Of a stretch of 64,000 bases of DNA, positions 8,512 through 16,577 are shown in pieces. The stretch covers positions 1-64,000 of the forward strand of contig DAOUKT010000010.1 of the NCBI GenBank assembly GCA_034421015.1, given 5' to 3'. Under the pieces are notes generated by a model. It ran no database searches. It had not been told where the DNA came from and saw only the letters and a list, made by a program, of their open reading frames with translations. This DNA comes from DAOUJW01 sp034421015 (lineage in GTDB: Bacteria > Chloroflexota > Dehalococcoidia > Lucifugimonadales > UBA2985). The position numbers and the translations under genes are program-made. Positions within the stretch are counted from its first letter, which is position 1. Each line of letters opens with the position of its first letter.

Positions 8512-8847
8512 ATGACTAACATCATACCAGGCAATACGCAGACCACTTTGCACCCAGCGGTTCAGGCTTTTGCCGAGGGAGTTGAAGGGGTTACACCCAC
8601 GCCCTTAGTGGTGAAGGTAGCCGACACAATTGCCAGGGCGGCGATTGAGAAGACCGTGGAACCGGAGATCTCCGTAGACATTGACGGAGCGCTGTCCTTT
8701 GACCTGCGCCTCGCCAACGGCCTGCTGTTAATGGCTGAGTTGGAAGTCCAAGGCGGGCTGGATGCAAGCATATACGATGACAAACAGGGTGTCCTGATCA
8801 AGCGTCTGCGCAACACAACGGACACGGAACTAATACTCCATTTCTAG
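8512..8847 (+). CDS. Unknown protein, first of a two-gene module
   Basis: 111 residues from the ATG at 8512, with a G-run (GGGGG) just upstream; an in-frame ATG at 8485 overlaps the predicted -10 box and is less likely. No signal peptide. Alternating hydrophobic strands in the C-terminal half (SVDIDGALSFDLRL, LLLMAELEV) suggest a beta-rich fold. The partner gene starts 10 bp downstream. GC content is lower than in flanking genes, suggesting acquisition. Function unknown. Confidence 0.6.
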   Translation: MTNIIPGNTQTTLHPAVQAFAEGVEGVTPTPLVVKVADTIARAAIEKTVEPEISVDIDGALSFDLRLANGLLLMAELEVQGGLDASIYDDKQGVLIKRLRNTTDTELILHF

Positions 8848-8856
8848 GTATATGCC

Positions 8857-9282
8857 GTGCCAGTTCCGTTGGACGATATTCTTTGCCGGTTTGTTCGTCC
8901 GCAGGATTGGAGCAAGCGAGACAATAGGCCCAAAGCTAGTGCCTTCAAGCAGGCTGCTCTCTCAGTGTGGCATTTGGAGAATCTGCAATCTCATGGTGTC
9001 AAAGTTGAAGACCTGCGGGTGGAGCATCTAGCCGGAGCAGGCCAAGCTCACCACAGGGTATCTGACTACATTGAATTTGCTCGCAGAGCCTCGGAGGTGG
9101 AGGGTATTCCATTTAGCGTGCGGGTAGAATGGCGTCGTGAAGACGAGTTTGTATCGGAACCCTGGCGACTATGGGGTTATGCCCACGTCCAAGTGGAATC
9201 TGTAGAAGGCCCTGAGCAGTTTCTCGGAGAATTTCGCAGGATTCTAGCCCAGAACTCACGCAACGTGGTCCCGCCTGATTAG
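8857..9282 (+). CDS. Unknown protein, second of a two-gene module
   Basis: 141 residues with a GTG start 10 bp after the preceding gene. Hydrophilic, mixed alpha/beta, with WRLWGYAHVQVES late in the protein and no membrane segment. Lower GC and codon use than the menaquinone operon that follows. The tight pairing suggests the two proteins work together, but neither resembles a toxin-antitoxin family I can name. Confidence 0.6.
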   Translation: MPVPLDDILCRFVRPQDWSKRDNRPKASAFKQAALSVWHLENLQSHGVKVEDLRVEHLAGAGQAHHRVSDYIEFARRASEVEGIPFSVRVEWRREDEFVSEPWRLWGYAHVQVESVEGPEQFLGEFRRILAQNSRNVVPPD

Positions 9283-9317
9283 ATGCTGACGGCTCCTACG
9301 CGTAAACTGCCCACCCC

Positions 9318-9346
9318 TTGACTCGCGTCTGCCCACTGCATATCAT
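9318..9346 (+). promoter_or_regulatory. Sigma-70 promoter of the menaquinone operon
   Basis: TTGACT (9318-9323), exactly 17 nt of spacer, TATCAT (9341-9346). It is placed about 70 bp before mqnE. The predicted start of transcription falls inside the adjacent palindrome. Confidence 0.75.
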
Positions 9347-9366
9347 TAGACCGACCAGTCGGTCTA
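9347..9366. promoter_or_regulatory. Operator palindrome at the mqn transcription start
   Basis: TAGACCGAC-CA-GTCGGTCTA: two perfect 9-bp arms with a 2-bp centre, beginning one base after the -10 hexamer and covering +1. The size and position are typical of a TetR-family repressor site that blocks initiation. No tetR gene lies nearby. Confidence 0.7.
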
Positions 9367-9412
9367 CTACAGTTGACTTGCAACAAGACCTGCAAGAAAG
9401 GGGTCGCAGCGT

Positions 9413-10519
9413 ATGGCCACAACAACGGTTTCGCCCGAAATTCGCTTCCAGGACAAGGCCCTGGCCCCGGTGTGGGAGAAGGTGCGAGATGGGCAGCGCA
9501 TCTCTTTCGAGGACGGCATGGCATGCATCCAGACCATGGACGTCGTCTCCCTGGGCCGCATGGCGGACTACGCCAAGGAGCGGCTGTGGGGAGACAAGGT
9601 CTTCTTCGTGTTCAACCGCCACATCAATCCCACCAACATCTGCGTCCTGTCCTGCACGTTCTGCGACTTTGCAAAGAAGAAGGGTGACGACGACGCCTAC
9701 GAAATGGGCATGGAGGAGATCCTGTCCAAGCTCCACGAGGACATGCACGAGGTGCACATAGTCGGGGGGCACCATCCCGACTGGCCCTTCGAGCGGTACG
9801 AGGGCATCATCAAGGGCATCCACGAGGCGTATCCCAGCATAAAGATCAAGGCGTGGACCGCTTCGGAGATAGACTACTTCTGCAAGCGGTTCAGGATGTC
9901 TGAGGAGGAGGTGCTGACGCGGATGAAGGAGGCCGGCCTTGAGTCGATGCCCGGCGGCGGCGCTGAGGTCTTCTCCAACCGGGTCCGCAAGGAGCTGTTC
10001 CCGGGCAAGAACAGCGCCCAGCGCTGGCTGGACATCCACAAGCTGGCCCACAACATGGGCATACCGTCCAACGCTACCCTGCTCTACGGCCACATCGAAA
10101 CCTACGAGGAGCGCGTTGCCCACATGGTGATGCTCAGGGAGCTTCAGGACGAGTCGCCCGGGTTTCTGGCCTTCATCCCGCTGGAGTACCAGGTTGGGAC
10201 AACGAACCTCGTCCCGCGCCAGGCGTCATCCATGGAGGACCTGCGCACCATTGCCACGTCCCGGCTCATGCTGGACAACTTCCCGCACATCAAGGCCTAC
10301 TGGGTGATGATAGGGGAGGAGACGGCCTCCATAGCCCTGAACTTCGGCGCAAGCGACCTGGATGGGACCATTGGCGAGGAGCGAATCGCGCACGCGGCCC
10401 TGGCGGCAAGCCCCGTGGGACTGGCCCGGGAGCGGATGCTTCGACTCATCCGGGACGCCGGCAAGACGCCCGTGGAGCGGGACGCCCTCTACAACGAGAT
10501 TCAAGTCTATGACAATTAG
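9413..10519 (+). CDS. mqnE: Aminofutalosine synthase MqnE (radical SAM)
   Basis: 368 residues. It joins the chorismate-derived enolpyruvyl benzoate to SAM to give aminofutalosine, an early step of the futalosine route to menaquinone. The radical-SAM cluster CxxxCxxC is C77, C81, C84 (CVLSCTFCDF). HIVGGHHPDWPFE and MPGGGAEVFS are MqnE hallmarks that distinguish it from MqnC. AAAGGGG precedes the ATG. It is the first gene of mqnE-A-C-D and overlaps mqnA by 11 bp. Confidence 0.95.
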   Translation: MATTTVSPEIRFQDKALAPVWEKVRDGQRISFEDGMACIQTMDVVSLGRMADYAKERLWGDKVFFVFNRHINPTNICVLSCTFCDFAKKKGDDDAYEMGMEEILSKLHEDMHEVHIVGGHHPDWPFERYEGIIKGIHEAYPSIKIKAWTASEIDYFCKRFRMSEEEVLTRMKEAGLESMPGGGAEVFSNRVRKELFPGKNSAQRWLDIHKLAHNMGIPSNATLLYGHIETYEERVAHMVMLRELQDESPGFLAFIPLEYQVGTTNLVPRQASSMEDLRTIATSRLMLDNFPHIKAYWVMIGEETASIALNFGASDLDGTIGEERIAHAALAASPVGLARERMLRLIRDAGKTPVERDALYNEIQVYDN

Positions 10520-11282
10520 AGTAGGGCAGATTCCCTACCTGAACTGCGAGCCCTTCTATCACGGGCTTGCCATTGACGGCGTGGAGCTTTGCCCAATGCC
10601 GCCAAGCCGCATGGGGCCACTGGCCCAGGCTGGAGATCTGGACGCAGGGCCGTTCTCGCTGGTGCAGGGCTTTGGCCTTGAGGACAGGTTCGAGCCACTG
10701 GGCGGCATGGGAATCAGTGCCAAAGGCCCCGTACTCAGCATTCTCTTCTACTCCAGGAGGCCTATGGAGGAGTTGTCCGGGGCCCGCGTGGGAGCGACTC
10801 AGGATTCGGCAACGGCCGTGCAGCTTATGAAGGCGATGCTGGAGCTCCGGTGCGACGTGCGGCCCAGGGAGTATGTCGCTCTGGACGCGCCGGAACTCGA
10901 CGCCTTCCTGCTGATCGGGGACCAGGCGCTGCTCACACACGGGAAGGTCGAAGGCTATCCCTACCGGTACGACCTGGCCGAGGAGTGGCTTGATTGGAAG
11001 GGATTGCCGTTCGTGTTCGCCCTGTGGATGGTGAATCGTTCACTGGACGAAGGAGTAAAGGAGTCCCTGGCCGGAGGACTGAGAAAGAACCTGGCCTGGA
11101 ACCTGGAGAATAACCTTGACACCATAGCCGATAAGAGAGCGCACATGGGAATGAGCCGCGAGGAGGTCGCTAGCTACCTGCGATGCCTGCGGCTTGTCCT
11201 GGACGAGGAGGATATGCAGGCCGTCCGCGTCTTCAAACAGGTGTGGCTCTCACTCACCGCGGCGAAGGAGGCGACTGTATGA
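10509..11282 (+). CDS. mqnA: Chorismate dehydratase MqnA
   Basis: 257 residues from the ATG at 10509, overlapping the mqnE end; the longer frame from 10362 is an artefact. It dehydrates chorismate to 3-enolpyruvylbenzoate. Seen: RVGQIPYLNCEPFYHG at the start, GPFSLVQGF near 50, a periplasmic-binding-protein-like fold with SATAVQLMKAML near 100, and IGDQALLTHG near 143. The ATGA overlap with mqnC implies coupled translation. Confidence 0.93.
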   Translation: MTIRVGQIPYLNCEPFYHGLAIDGVELCPMPPSRMGPLAQAGDLDAGPFSLVQGFGLEDRFEPLGGMGISAKGPVLSILFYSRRPMEELSGARVGATQDSATAVQLMKAMLELRCDVRPREYVALDAPELDAFLLIGDQALLTHGKVEGYPYRYDLAEEWLDWKGLPFVFALWMVNRSLDEGVKESLAGGLRKNLAWNLENNLDTIADKRAHMGMSREEVASYLRCLRLVLDEEDMQAVRVFKQVWLSLTAAKEATV

Positions 11283-12394
11283 GCGGATCTGTTCAGATGA
11301 AGGACGTGGCCGAGAAAGTTAGGTCCGGAGATCGGATAAACCGGGAGGACGGGCTGTACCTGCTTCAGGAGGCTTCTCTTCTGGAGCTTGGCTCCCTGGC
11401 CCAGGAGGTGCGCTACCGGCACAACCCCGACCCGGTGGTGACCTTCGTAGTCGACACAAACCTCAACTACACCAACGTCTGCGACGCCTACTGCACCTTC
11501 TGCGCGTTCTATCGCACTGAGAAGGACGATGACGCCTACACCCACTCAGTTGAGCAGATGATGGAGATGGTGGGACAGGCTGCAAGCAAAGGCGTGACTA
11601 CGGTGCTGCTCCAGGGCGGCCTCAACCCCAAGCTGCCAATGGAGTACTACGAGGACCTTGTGCGGGAGACCCGGGCGCGCTATCCCCAGGTTCTGCCACA
11701 CTTCTTCTCGGCGCCTGAGATACAGAAGATGTCCCAGGTGGCCGAGATGCCCATCTCGGAGGTGCTGCGCCGGCTGAAGGACGCCGGCCAGGAGACGCTT
11801 CCGGGCGGCGGCTCCGAGGTGCTTTCGGACACGGTGAAGCACAGGCTCAGCCGTCTCTGGCCCAAGGGCCGCGTCCAGGACTGGGTCGACGTACACCGGG
11901 AGGCCCACAAGCTGGGCTACAGGACAACGGCCACGATGATGTACGGCCACCTGGAGAAGCCGGAGGACCTCATCGAGCACATGGAGCACACACGCTCCGT
12001 ACAGGACGACGCGATCGCCGACGGCCAGCCGGGTTTCACGGCGTTCATACCCTGGAGCTACAAGCGCGACAACACCGCGCTGGGCGCAAGGGTGAAGACG
12101 GAGGCCGGGCCGAACCCATACCTGCGCATGATCGCCCTGGCCCGGATATACCTGGACAACGTCCAGCACGTTCAGGCTTCCTGGTTCTCCGAGCGGAAGA
12201 AGACGGGTGAGGTTGCCCTGAGCTTCGGCGCGGACGACTTCGGCGGCACGCTGTTCGACGAGAACGTGATGCAGGAGGCGGGCTTCTACAATCGCACCAC
12301 CACGGACGAGATCAAGTCGATAATCAGGGACGCCGGCTACACGCCCGCCCAGCGCACAACCAAGTACGAGATACTAAAGGTCTTCGACGAGTAG
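11279..12394 (+). CDS. mqnC: Cyclic dehypoxanthinyl futalosine synthase MqnC (radical SAM)
   Basis: 371 residues from the ATG at 11279. It cyclises dehypoxanthinyl futalosine. The radical-SAM cysteines are C68, C72 and C75 (CDAYCTFCAFYR), and LQGGLNPKLPMEYY and LPGGGSEVLSD are MqnC-type. It shares ancestry with mqnE two genes upstream, seen in the parallel GGG loops and in WxDxH segments (WVDVHREAHKLG here, WLDIHKLAHNMG in MqnE). Starts inside the mqnA stop (ATGA). Confidence 0.95.
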   Translation: MSGSVQMKDVAEKVRSGDRINREDGLYLLQEASLLELGSLAQEVRYRHNPDPVVTFVVDTNLNYTNVCDAYCTFCAFYRTEKDDDAYTHSVEQMMEMVGQAASKGVTTVLLQGGLNPKLPMEYYEDLVRETRARYPQVLPHFFSAPEIQKMSQVAEMPISEVLRRLKDAGQETLPGGGSEVLSDTVKHRLSRLWPKGRVQDWVDVHREAHKLGYRTTATMMYGHLEKPEDLIEHMEHTRSVQDDAIADGQPGFTAFIPWSYKRDNTALGARVKTEAGPNPYLRMIALARIYLDNVQHVQASWFSERKKTGEVALSFGADDFGGTLFDENVMQEAGFYNRTTTDEIKSIIRDAGYTPAQRTTKYEILKVFDE

Positions 12395-12414
12395 AGTCGC
12401 TCTTTGGAGGGATT

Positions 12415-13242
12415 ATGTCCGTTATCCGCATAGGCCACAGCCCGGACGCTGACGACGCGTTCATGTACTACGCCATCGCTCACGGCAAGGTGCCCGTGGG
12501 CGACTACGAGGTGCAGCACGTCCTGGAGGACATCGAGAGCCTCAACAAGCGGGCGCTGAGCGGCGAGCTGGAGGGCACGGCCATCTCCGCGGGGGCGTAC
12601 CCCCAGGTGGCTGACAAGTACCGCATCATGAGCGTCGGGTCCTCCATTGGCCGCAACTACGGGCCGATGATCGTGGCCCGCGCCGACGGCGAGATCACCT
12701 CTCTTCAGGGCACTCGGGTAGCCATTCCCGGCACCTACACGACGGCATACCTTCTTCTGCGGCTGTATGCTGAGGGCTTTGAGGCCGTCCCCATCGACTT
12801 CGACAAGATCATGCCGGCGGTTCTGAACCGGGAGGTTGACGCCGGTCTGCTCATCCACGAGGGCCAGGTCACTTACGGCGAAGCGGGCCTGGTGAAGCTG
12901 CTGGACCTGGGCGAGGCTTGGGGCCAGGACACGGGCCTGCCCATACCCCTGGGACTGGACATGGTGCGCCGCGACCTCGGCGAAGAGGTGGCGCAGCTGA
13001 TGGCGGACTCGCTGCGGGACAGCATCCAGTATGCCTTTGACCACGAAGACGAGGCCCTGGACTATGCCATCACGTTCAGCCGCGGGACGGAGAGGGAGAC
13101 CTGCCGCCGCTTTGTCCGGATGTACGTCAACGACGACACGCTGGACATGGGCGAGGAGGGAAAGCGGGCGCTGGAGACGCTATTCTCCAGGGCGCTTGAC
13201 CGCGGCATCATCGGCTCCATTCCGCCCATAGACCTGATCTGA
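12415..13242 (+). CDS. mqnD: 1,4-dihydroxy-6-naphthoate synthase MqnD
   Basis: 275 residues; TTTGGAGGG lies 5 nt before the ATG. It opens the MqnC product to 1,4-dihydroxy-6-naphthoate. Family marks: IGHSPDADDAFMYYAI at the N-terminus, ISAGAYPQVADKY near 62, IPGTYTTAYLLL near 104, and LLIHEGQVTY near 143 with the catalytic His. It closes the operon. Futalosine hydrolase (mqnB) is not in the window. Confidence 0.95.
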   Translation: MSVIRIGHSPDADDAFMYYAIAHGKVPVGDYEVQHVLEDIESLNKRALSGELEGTAISAGAYPQVADKYRIMSVGSSIGRNYGPMIVARADGEITSLQGTRVAIPGTYTTAYLLLRLYAEGFEAVPIDFDKIMPAVLNREVDAGLLIHEGQVTYGEAGLVKLLDLGEAWGQDTGLPIPLGLDMVRRDLGEEVAQLMADSLRDSIQYAFDHEDEALDYAITFSRGTERETCRRFVRMYVNDDTLDMGEEGKRALETLFSRALDRGIIGSIPPIDLI

Positions 13243-13257
13243 TTCAAGCCATAACCC

Positions 13258-13392
13258 GTCATTCCTGCGGAAGCAGGAATCTATTTCCTTCTATATCGGA
13301 CGCCCTGGAGTCCGGCTTTCGCCGGAATGACGATAAAGGTACTTCTTTGGATATGCCAGCGCAGTTAGCCGAGTGTCTGCAGGAGCGGGAAT
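13258..13392. repeat. Palindromic intergenic repeat, copy 2
   Basis: Fills the space between convergent mqnD and surE. It contains hairpins ATTCCTGC-GGAA-GCAGGAAT (13261-13280) and TCCGGC-TTTC-GCCGGA (13311-13326), then the conserved tail GGAATGACGATAAAGG and GCGCAGTTA also seen after phoU and before fbp. It may also end transcription from both sides. Confidence 0.75.
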
Positions 13393-14181
13393 CTATTCGC
13401 CGCCAGGTTTCAGGGACGCCCGGATGTCCCGCGTGACCTTGCGCACCTCTTTCGTTCTCGCGGACGCCGTCAGGTCGGTGTGAATTGGCGTTATGGAGAC
13501 GCGACGGCGTCGGATGGTCCACACGTCCAGACCCTTCTCCAGCACCCAGCCCGGGCTCTCCCGGGTGATCCAGTAGAACTTGCGCCGCCCGTTGTCCTCC
13601 TCCTTGACCACGTCCATGTAGGTGCGCTGGCCCAGGTGCGTCAGCGACACGCCCTTCAGCTTCTCCTGGGGCACGTTTGGCACGTTGATGTTCAGCAGCA
13701 GGGGAGGGGCCAGTGTCCCCTGGCCGACCGCCTCGGCGAGCTGCCGGATGACGCCGGCCGCCGGCGCGAAGTGCACGTCTCTGAGGGCGGTCACTGAGAC
13801 TGCTATGGCCGGTATGCCGCGGAAGAAGCCCTGAAGCGCAGCGCCCACCGTGCCTGAGATGAAGACGTCGTTGCCCATGTTTGCGCCGGGGTTGATGCCG
13901 GAGACCACCAGGTCGATCTTTTCCTCACCAACCAGGGACTCGACACCGAGAATGGTGCTGTCCGCCGGCGTACCCTCGACGGCGTAGGTCTTGACGCCTT
14001 CGATGAGGGGCATGACCTCCCGGACGTGAACGGGGTTGTTCAGGGTGATGGCTGTGCCGACGCCGCTCTGCTCCCGGTCCGGCGCCACCACCACCACTTC
14101 TCCCACTTCCTTTAGCGCCCCGACTGAGGCCCACAGGCCGGGAGCGTAAACGCCGTCGTCGTTGGTGGCCAGAATTAGCAA
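13393..14181 (-). CDS. surE: 5'/3'-nucleotidase SurE
   Basis: 262 residues. Metal-dependent phosphatase acting on nucleoside monophosphates and polyphosphate. N-terminal ILATNDDGVYAPG supplies metal-binding D8/D9, REQSGVG near 37 supplies the third site, and SGINPGANMGND near 94 the fourth ligand. Length is normal. It is monocistronic; its stop reaches into the repeat shared with mqnD. Confidence 0.94.
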   Translation of the reverse strand: MLILATNDDGVYAPGLWASVGALKEVGEVVVVAPDREQSGVGTAITLNNPVHVREVMPLIEGVKTYAVEGTPADSTILGVESLVGEEKIDLVVSGINPGANMGNDVFISGTVGAALQGFFRGIPAIAVSVTALRDVHFAPAAGVIRQLAEAVGQGTLAPPLLLNINVPNVPQEKLKGVSLTHLGQRTYMDVVKEEDNGRRKFYWITRESPGWVLEKGLDVWTIRRRRVSITPIHTDLTASARTKEVRKVTRDIRASLKPGGE

Positions 14182-14262
14182 TAGCGTCTGCCTTGGTAGT
14201 AGGTTGGCCTACTTGATCTGGATGCACTTATGAGCACGCGCTCAGGCTGACTATCGTGCCTT

Positions 14263-14601
14263 CTACTTATGGTTCTCCAGAGTAGGCGGCGGCTCATTGA
14301 ACGGTTGGCCTTTGGCCTCCGCTTCCAGCCGTCGTTGGTTCCAGGCCTCCCATTCCTCTTGCCGAACGGCTTCTCCTTCCGCCTTCCCCTCGGCCTTTCC
14401 CGCAGCGTACCGCTTCTTGATAAACTGTTCAGCCAGCATGGCAACTCCCTCCACTATGACATAAGCCAAGGCCGTCGAGATGACGACGCAGTAGAACATT
14501 CCCATGCCTATGGCTATGGCGGTGTCCCATCCGTCGTCTCCGGTTTCGTGCCGTACTTCGTACCATACCACCAACCCTAGAGACAGGGAGAAGAATAGCA
14601 C
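14263..14601 (-). CDS. Small membrane protein with charged coiled tail
   Basis: 112 residues from a GTG; no earlier start exists in frame, although hydrophobic codons extend upstream, so the first membrane span may be clipped. Two membrane spans (about 1-14 and 28-52) precede a Lys/Glu/Ala-rich tail (KAEGKAEGEAV, WEAWNQRRLEAEAKG), probably a cytosolic helix. I do not recognise a function. The 260 bp upstream, to panC, hold nothing I can identify. Confidence 0.5.
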   Translation of the reverse strand: MLFFSLSLGLVVWYEVRHETGDDGWDTAIAIGMGMFYCVVISTALAYVIVEGVAMLAEQFIKKRYAAGKAEGKAEGEAVRQEEWEAWNQRRLEAEAKGQPFNEPPPTLENHK

Positions 14602-14860
14602 AAAGAGGAGTAGAAATTGGCCTTCGCGCTCCCTGGCGATAGCGGGCGATGTTCTCCACGTACCTCACTGCCGGTCTGTTGATTCCAGGTTGGGAATGGG
14701 TGCACAGGCTCAACTGCGGCTCGACTTGAGGCAGCCCGCGTTGCCCCATTCCACCAAGCTCCTCGCGGATTCATGATACCACAACGAGGCGTGGCGCAAC
14801 GAATGTGGATCAATGGGCTATTCGCGGACTTAAGGAGGACTCCGTTATAGCCGGGTTTGC

Positions 14861-15697
14861 TCAGCTTTCCAGCGCCACGTTGTCTATGAGACGCGCCCGC
14901 CCGATTCTCACGGCCAGGGACACCAGCGCCGGAGCCAGTACCGACTCCAGTTCCTCCAGCGTGTCGTGGTTGGCGATGCTGACGTAATCGATTTGGGCCA
15001 GGGGCTCGGCCTGTATCAGCTCGCGCATCGCGTCCCTTATCTGCGCGGCCGAGGTCACGCCGTCCCGGTGCATATCCTGGGCCAGGCACAGAGACCGGTA
15101 GAGGACCAGGGCAGCCTCCCGCTCCTGGGCGTTGAGATAGACGTTGCGGCTGCTCATGGCAAGGCCGTCGGGTTCCCGCACGGTGGGCATGATGACCGGG
15201 TCTACGCCCAGGTTCAGGTCGGTGTTCAGCCTGCGAATGACCTGGGCCTGCTGCGCGTCCTTCTGGCCGAAGTAGGCCCTGTCCGGCCTGACGATGGTGA
15301 ACAGCTTGGTCACCACAGTGGCGACGCCCCGGAAGTGGCCCGGCCTGGCCTCTCCCTCCAGACGGGCGGCCGTGCGGTCCACGTTGACCCACGTGTCGAA
15401 GCCGACCGGGAACATGTCCTCCGGCTGCGGCAGGAACACCAAGTCGACCCCGCACTCTTCCAGCAGGGCCAGGTCTCGGTCCAGGTCCCTGGGGTAGGAG
15501 CCGAAGTCCTCCTGCGGGCCGAACTGGGTGGGATTTACAAAGATACTCGCCGCAGCGGTCGAGTTCTCCTCACGGGCCTGTCGCACGAGAGACAGATGGC
15601 CTTCGTGCAGAGCGCCCATAGTGGGCACCAGGCCCAGGGGTCTGGCGACCTCCCTCTGGGCCGCCGACATTTCAGCCACGGTGTGGATGAGCCTCAT
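14861..15697 (-). CDS. panC: Pantothenate synthetase (pantoate-beta-alanine ligase)
   Basis: 278 residues. ATP-dependent condensation of pantoate with beta-alanine, the last step of vitamin B5 synthesis. The nucleotidyltransferase HxGH motif is in PTMGALHEGHLSL (about 26-38); FVNPTQFGPQEDF and FGQKDAQQAQVIR are the pantoate and ATP sites, and the KMSKS-like MSSRN is near 177. It begins 4 bp after panB ends, so panB-panC are one transcript. Confidence 0.96.
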   Translation of the reverse strand: MRLIHTVAEMSAAQREVARPLGLVPTMGALHEGHLSLVRQAREENSTAAASIFVNPTQFGPQEDFGSYPRDLDRDLALLEECGVDLVFLPQPEDMFPVGFDTWVNVDRTAARLEGEARPGHFRGVATVVTKLFTIVRPDRAYFGQKDAQQAQVIRRLNTDLNLGVDPVIMPTVREPDGLAMSSRNVYLNAQEREAALVLYRSLCLAQDMHRDGVTSAAQIRDAMRELIQAEPLAQIDYVSIANHDTLEELESVLAPALVSLAVRIGRARLIDNVALES

Positions 15698-15701
15698 GGG
15701 G

Positions 15702-16541
15702 CTAGCGGACTTGGGCGAGCAGCTCAGCCAGGACTTCCTCTTTGAGATGGTAGCTGTGGTTGGGACCGGGGAAGCTCCGGTCCTTGACCTCCGCCGCGTA
15801 CTGCCTCAGCGCGCCCGCAATGGTATCGCCCAGGGAGGCGTAACGCTTGGCGTGCTTGGGGACGAAGTCGCTGATGAGGCCCAGCATATCGTGGAAGACC
15901 TGCACCTGGCCGTCGCACTCGTTGCCCGCGCCAATGCCGATGGTCGGTATCGAAAGGCGGTCCGTGATCAGCTTGGACAGGGACTCCGGCACGCACTCCA
16001 AGACAATGGCGAAAGCCCCGGCCTGCTCCAGGGCCCTTGCGTCCTCCATCACCCTTACGGCGGTCTTGAGGGTCTTGCCCTGGACCTTGTAGCCGCCAAG
16101 CTGGTTAACCGACTGGGGCGTCAGCCCTATGTGCCCCATGACTGGGATGCCTGCGGTCACCAGGCGCTGCACCGTGGACGCCATGGTGACGCCGCCCTCC
16201 AGCTTCACCGTCTGCGCTCCTGCCTCCTGTAGGAACCGTGCCGCGTTGCGAAGCGCGTCGGTGGAGCCGGTCTGGTAGGACATGAACGGCATGTCTCCGA
16301 CGATCAGGGCGTTGCCGGCGCCCCGGGCCACCGCCTTGGTGTGGTGGAGCATATCCTCCATCGTGACCGGCACTGTCGAGTCGTATCCCAGCATCACCTG
16401 GCCCAGGCTGTCGCCCACCAGGATCATTGGGATGCCGGCGTCGTCCACAATCCGGGCCGAGGTGTAGTCGTAGGCAGTCATCATGGGGATTTTCTCCCCC
16501 CTTGCCTTCATCTGCTTGATGTCGCTGATGGTTACCCGCAT
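15702..16541 (-). CDS. panB: Ketopantoate hydroxymethyltransferase
   Basis: 279 residues. Transfers a hydroxymethyl group from methylene-THF to ketoisovalerate. Seen: MMTAYDYTSARIVDDAG near 20, the Mg-binding LVGDSLGQVMLGY near 42, KLEGG near 115, GHIGLTPQSVNQLGGY near 138 and ECVPESLS near 183. Standard length. The strand and order with the DUF2520 gene just upstream suggest a pantothenate unit. Confidence 0.96.
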   Translation of the reverse strand: MRVTISDIKQMKARGEKIPMMTAYDYTSARIVDDAGIPMILVGDSLGQVMLGYDSTVPVTMEDMLHHTKAVARGAGNALIVGDMPFMSYQTGSTDALRNAARFLQEAGAQTVKLEGGVTMASTVQRLVTAGIPVMGHIGLTPQSVNQLGGYKVQGKTLKTAVRVMEDARALEQAGAFAIVLECVPESLSKLITDRLSIPTIGIGAGNECDGQVQVFHDMLGLISDFVPKHAKRYASLGDTIAGALRQYAAEVKDRSFPGPNHSYHLKEEVLAELLAQVR

Positions 16542-16577
16542 GTCAACCTCCTACGCGCCCTTTGGGGTCGCGTGAAC

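Noticed and set aside
13261..13326. Repeated hairpins considered as a CRISPR array
   Set aside because: No regular spacing, no unique spacers of constant length, and the units are self-complementary; they are dispersed palindromes.
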